Assembly (NCBI GenBank): GCA_039583875.1
Contig: CM077151.1
Span: 116,702,609-116,766,608, forward strand
Source: Platanthera guangdongensis
Lineage: Eukaryota > Streptophyta > Magnoliopsida > Asparagales > Orchidaceae
Direction: 5' to 3'
Length of the DNA: 64,000 nucleotides
The notes under the pieces: generated by a model
Told to the model about the DNA's origin: nothing
Seen by the model: the letters and a program-made list of their open reading frames with translations, nothing else
Databases searched by the model: none
Shown: one piece after another, positions 61,135 through 64,000 of the stretch
How the letters are laid out: every line of letters starts with the position of its first letter
Numbering within the stretch: position 1 is the stretch's first letter
Made by a program: the position numbers and the translations under genes

Positions 61135-62715
61135 TTACCTAGTGAGTTACGGGTACTGTTGGAGGAGTATAGGGACGTGTACCCGGATGAGTTGCCGCCC
61201 ACGTTACCCCCGCTTAGGAATATCCAGCATGCGATAGATCTCATCCCGGGGTGTTCCTTGCCAAATCAGCCCCATTACTGACTCCACCCCGCATCTCACC
61301 TGGAGTTGCAGTCTCAGATAGAGGGCTTGCTCGCGAAAGGTTTTATTAGGACTAGTATGAGTCCATGTGCTGTACCAGCCCTACTTGCCCCCAAGAAGGA
61401 TGGTACATGGAGGATGTGCATTGATAGCCGGGCTATGAACAAAATCACCATCAAGTATAGGTTACCCATTCCCTGCCTAGATGATTTGCTGGATGTCTTG
61501 TCTGGAGCCACCGTATTCTCCAAATTAGATCTTCGGAGTGGCTATCACCAGATTATGATACGAGAGGGAGATGAGTGGAAGACAACATTTAAGTCGAAGG
61601 ATGGTCTGTACGAATGGCTTGTGATGCCCTTTGGGTTGTCCAATGCCCCTAGTACCTTCTCCCGGATGATGATACATGTCTTTCAGAAATTCATGGGAAA
61701 GTTCGTTGTCGTCTACTTTGACGATATTCTGATTTATAGCACCTCTACTACCAAGCACATCTCCCACATGAGAGTGATCCTTTCCACCCTGCGGAAGGAG
61801 ACATTATTTCTCAATCTTATGAAATTCACTTTCTATGTCTCGGAGGTAGAGTTCTTAGGCTATATAGTTGGCTCTGAGGGTATTCGAGTCTATTCGAGCA
61901 AGGTTCAGGTCATTAAGGACTGGCCCGTGCCAACCACCCTATGTGAGGTGCGTAGTTTCCATGGGTTAGCAACGTTTTATCGTCGTTTTATACGAGACTT
62001 CAGTAGTATTATGGTGCCTATCACAGACTGTATGAAGAAGGGAGAGTTTACGTGGACGAATTCCGCTTTTGAACGAATAAAGGAGCTTATGACTGAGGCA
62101 CCTGTCTTACGTCTACCTGTCTTTGCTAAAGTCTTTGAGCTCACATGTGATGCGTCTAGGGTAGGGATTGGAGGTGTCTTGAGCCAAGAGGGCCATCCCG
62201 TTAGCTATTTTAGCGAGAAGTTGTCCGGCACTAAGCTGAACTATTCTAATTACGATAGGGAATTTTATGTTGTAGTCCGATGTCTACGCCATTGGAGGCA
62301 CTATCTCCTCTCCAAGGAGTTTGTGATCCTCTCCGATCATGAGGCTTTACGTTTCATCAACGACCAACATAAGATCAGTCCACGACACACTAAGTGGGTA
62401 GCTTTCTTACAAGGTTACACGTTTAATCTCAAGCACCTTAAGGGAGCTGATAACCGAGTCGTGGATGCCCTTAGTCGTCTTAATCTTTTACTCACCTCGA
62501 TGGAAGTACATGTTGTAGGATTTGAGTGGATTAAAGATGAGTACGCCACGTGTCCTGACTTCCAGGACTTCTATCTTTCTGCCCAGGATAGCTCCCCACG
62601 ACGATATCTGCCTACGTCATCAAGGACGGTTACCTGTTTAGGAACGGGAAACTATGTATTCCACAGTCATCGTTACGACTACATATCATATGGGAGTTGC
62701 ATAGCGGAGGGTTGA
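61135..62715 (+). pseudogene. pol: Reverse transcriptase and RNase H of the CRM-like element
   Basis: Same frame as gag. The spacer (YPDELPPTLPPLRNIQHAIDLIPG) is broken by a TGA at 61278-61280 (HY-stop-LHPASH), then the frame is open from 61306. [59 protein letters not shown], catalytic YFDDILIYS near 61714. RNase [37 protein letters not shown]. From about 62600 the frame is shifted and the stop at 62715 is not natural. Confidence 0.88.
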
Positions 62716-63173
62716 GTGGCCACTTCGGTAGAGATAAGACCATTACGTTAGTCGAGGACAAATTCTATTGGCCAAAACTTAAGGTTATGGTGGGACAGGT
62801 AGTGAGTAGCTGCCGCACGTGCCAGGTGTCTAAGGGTAGTAAAACCAACGTAGGATTATATACACCCTTGCCTATTCCCTCCATGCCTTGGGTAGACGTT
62901 AGTATGGATTTTGTATTAGGCCTCCCCGTTACCCTACGCCGTCACGACTAAATTTTTGTAGTTGTGGATAGGTTTTCAAAGATGGCTTATTTCATCTCGT
63001 GCAGTAGGACGAATGATGCGTCTCACGTCGCTAAACTTTATTTTAAGGAAGTCGTTAGTCACCGTGGAGTGCCAAAGACCATAGTATCGGATAGGGATGT
63101 AAAATTCACTAGTTATTTTTGGAAGATTCTTTGGATATTAATGGGAACGAAATTATTGTTTTCCTCTGCCTAA
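62697..63173 (+). pseudogene. pol: Integrase N-terminal half of the CRM-like element
   Basis: The zinc finger [19 protein letters not shown] and the catalytic MDFVLGLP are open to a TAA at 62949-62951 ([22 protein letters not shown]). The same frame continues with [18 protein letters not shown], holding the second Asp, and ends at TAA 63171-63173 in FSSA-stop-HP, where Tyr is expected. One base is also missing just after this point, so the next part is in another frame. Confidence 0.85.
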
Positions 63174-63181
63174 CATCCCAA

Positions 63182-64000
63182 ACTGATGGGCAGACGGAAG
63201 TGGTTAATCAGAGCTTAGGAAATTTGTTACGATGCCTTGTGAGTGATCACAAGAGCACTTGGGATCTTTTCCTTCCCCATGCCCAGTTAGCCTACAATAA
63301 TTCCAAGAATAGGTCTACGGGTCTGTCTCCGAATGAGATTGTCCACGGGTATAAGGCTCCTGTGCCGCTTGACTTGGTGTCGTTGCCCCCAACGTACAAG
63401 ACAAGTCAGTTTGCACAATCCTTCGCCCAGCACATCCATGATTTACACGCACGTATACGGGCCACCTTGACTACGCAATACGACTCTTTTCAAGCGCACG
63501 CTAATTTACATAGGAGAGTATCAGACTTCAAAATTGGCGATCTAGTTTTAGTCCGTTTGGTTCCCGAACGCTTGCCAACTAGCACCATTAAAAAGTTAGC
63601 ACCAAAGCGCGCCGACCCTTTTCGGATTATTAAGAAGTTAGGTGACAACGCTTTCGTTTTGGACTTGCCTGCTGATTGGGGTATCTCCCCCATTTTTAAT
63701 GTTTCGGATTTAACGATGTTTGTGTCACCACCACAAGAGTTGATTTCTTTGTCGTCTTCTTCTCCCACTGAAAATTCTCATGGGTTGGGGAGTGGTATTA
63801 CGGATGATCTCTCTCTTTCGGTCCCCACAAGTATATCATCGGATGGTAAGTTGTCTTCTTTCCTGCCTACTGCTAATATGTTCCCCAGGTTTCCACGGAC
63901 GTTTTCCACTCCAAAGATGATACTTGATGCTGAGCCTGTTACCACTGCTGATGGAGACACCCACCGCTTTCTCATCCGTTGGCGTGATCGGCCCCCTTTG
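63182..64000 (+). pseudogene. pol: Integrase C-terminal half and start of the chromodomain region (partial)
   Basis: Open to the window end: TDGQTEVVNQSLGNLLRCLV with the catalytic Glu, AQLAYNNSKNRSTGLSPNEIVHGY, a DFKIGDLVLVRL GPY/M-type module, and LPADWGISPIFNVSDL. After a Ser-rich linker comes VTTADGDTHRFLIRWRDRPPL at the edge, the beginning of a chromodomain-like C-terminus. The end of pol and the 3' LTR are outside the window. Confidence 0.85.

Larger units (their letters stand above)
57118..64000 (+). mobile_element. CRM-like chromovirus (Ty3/gypsy), 5' LTR to near end of pol
   Basis: 5' LTR 57118-58186 (TGATG..CATCA), PBS at 58190, leader with a foreign insert, gag, protease of the IIDSGSC type, RT, RNase H, integrase and the start of a chromodomain-like region at the window end. 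The TGATG..CATCA ends, a pol tail encoded inside the LTR, and the gag/protease motifs suggest the CRM clade; Galadriel or Reina remain possible. Coding frames carry at least five stops and frameshifts. Confidence 0.7.

Overview
The window is a block of plant repetitive DNA. I find no host protein gene, tRNA, rRNA or CRISPR array. It is a nest of LTR retrotransposons from several lineages typical of flowering-plant heterochromatin: two SIRE/Maximus-type Ty1/copia elements, three Tekay-like (chromodomain) Ty3/gypsy elements, Athila-type gypsy elements, and one chromovirus that is probably CRM (the clade rich in plant centromeres). The species cannot be named from sequence alone; a repeat-rich, possibly pericentromeric segment of a flowering plant is the best description.

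Layout. 1-6039: 3' part of a plus-strand SIRE-type copia (end of pol, a palindrome array with a TATA box, a frameshifted additional ORF, PPT, 3' LTR). 6040-7938: unassigned remnant plus a truncated LTR. 7939-15854: minus-strand SIRE-type copia (3' LTR and decayed pol/gag). 15855-46172: minus-strand Tekay-like gypsy 'A', split by two later insertions. One is a plus-strand Tekay-like element at 17811-27345 inside its 3' LTR (TSD CAACA, almost identical LTRs). The other is a plus-strand Athila element at 31712-43213 inside its gag region (TSD GCTGC, LTRs about 2% diverged). 46173-49452: fragment of a minus LTR interrupted by a 3.06 kb solo Athila-like LTR. 49453-51292: minus Athila-like 5' LTR with its PBS. 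51293-52719: PPT and 3' LTR of another plus element. 52850-57117: old decayed copy 'B' of the A family. 57118-64000: plus-strand CRM-like chromovirus (5' LTR, PBS, broken gag-pol), with a reversed 0.95 kb piece of the SIRE additional ORF in its leader.

Almost every element has broken frames. The Tekay-like element at 17811-27345 looks youngest: its 1161-codon pol is open, its only gag break is a TTT-TAA site, and gag can join pol in frame through a candidate 76-nt intron.

The most unusual pattern is regulatory. Nearly every LTR here, in unrelated copia and gypsy lineages, carries a dense array of short GC-rich palindromes or hairpins (GTGTCGACAC, ACACGGGCGTGT, CACGCCC..GGGCGTG, GTCCGC..GCGGAC, GCACGACC..GGTCGTGC) that ends just upstream of a TATA box. 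The same GTGTCGACAC word occurs in a copia LTR and in two different gypsy LTRs, and again inside the SIRE element directly before a second TATA box and the additional ORF. In the Tekay-like LTR the roughly 101-bp units show a G/C swap on both arms of the hairpin. These arrays are my main candidate for an undescribed system: shared palindromic upstream elements of plant retrotransposon promoters.
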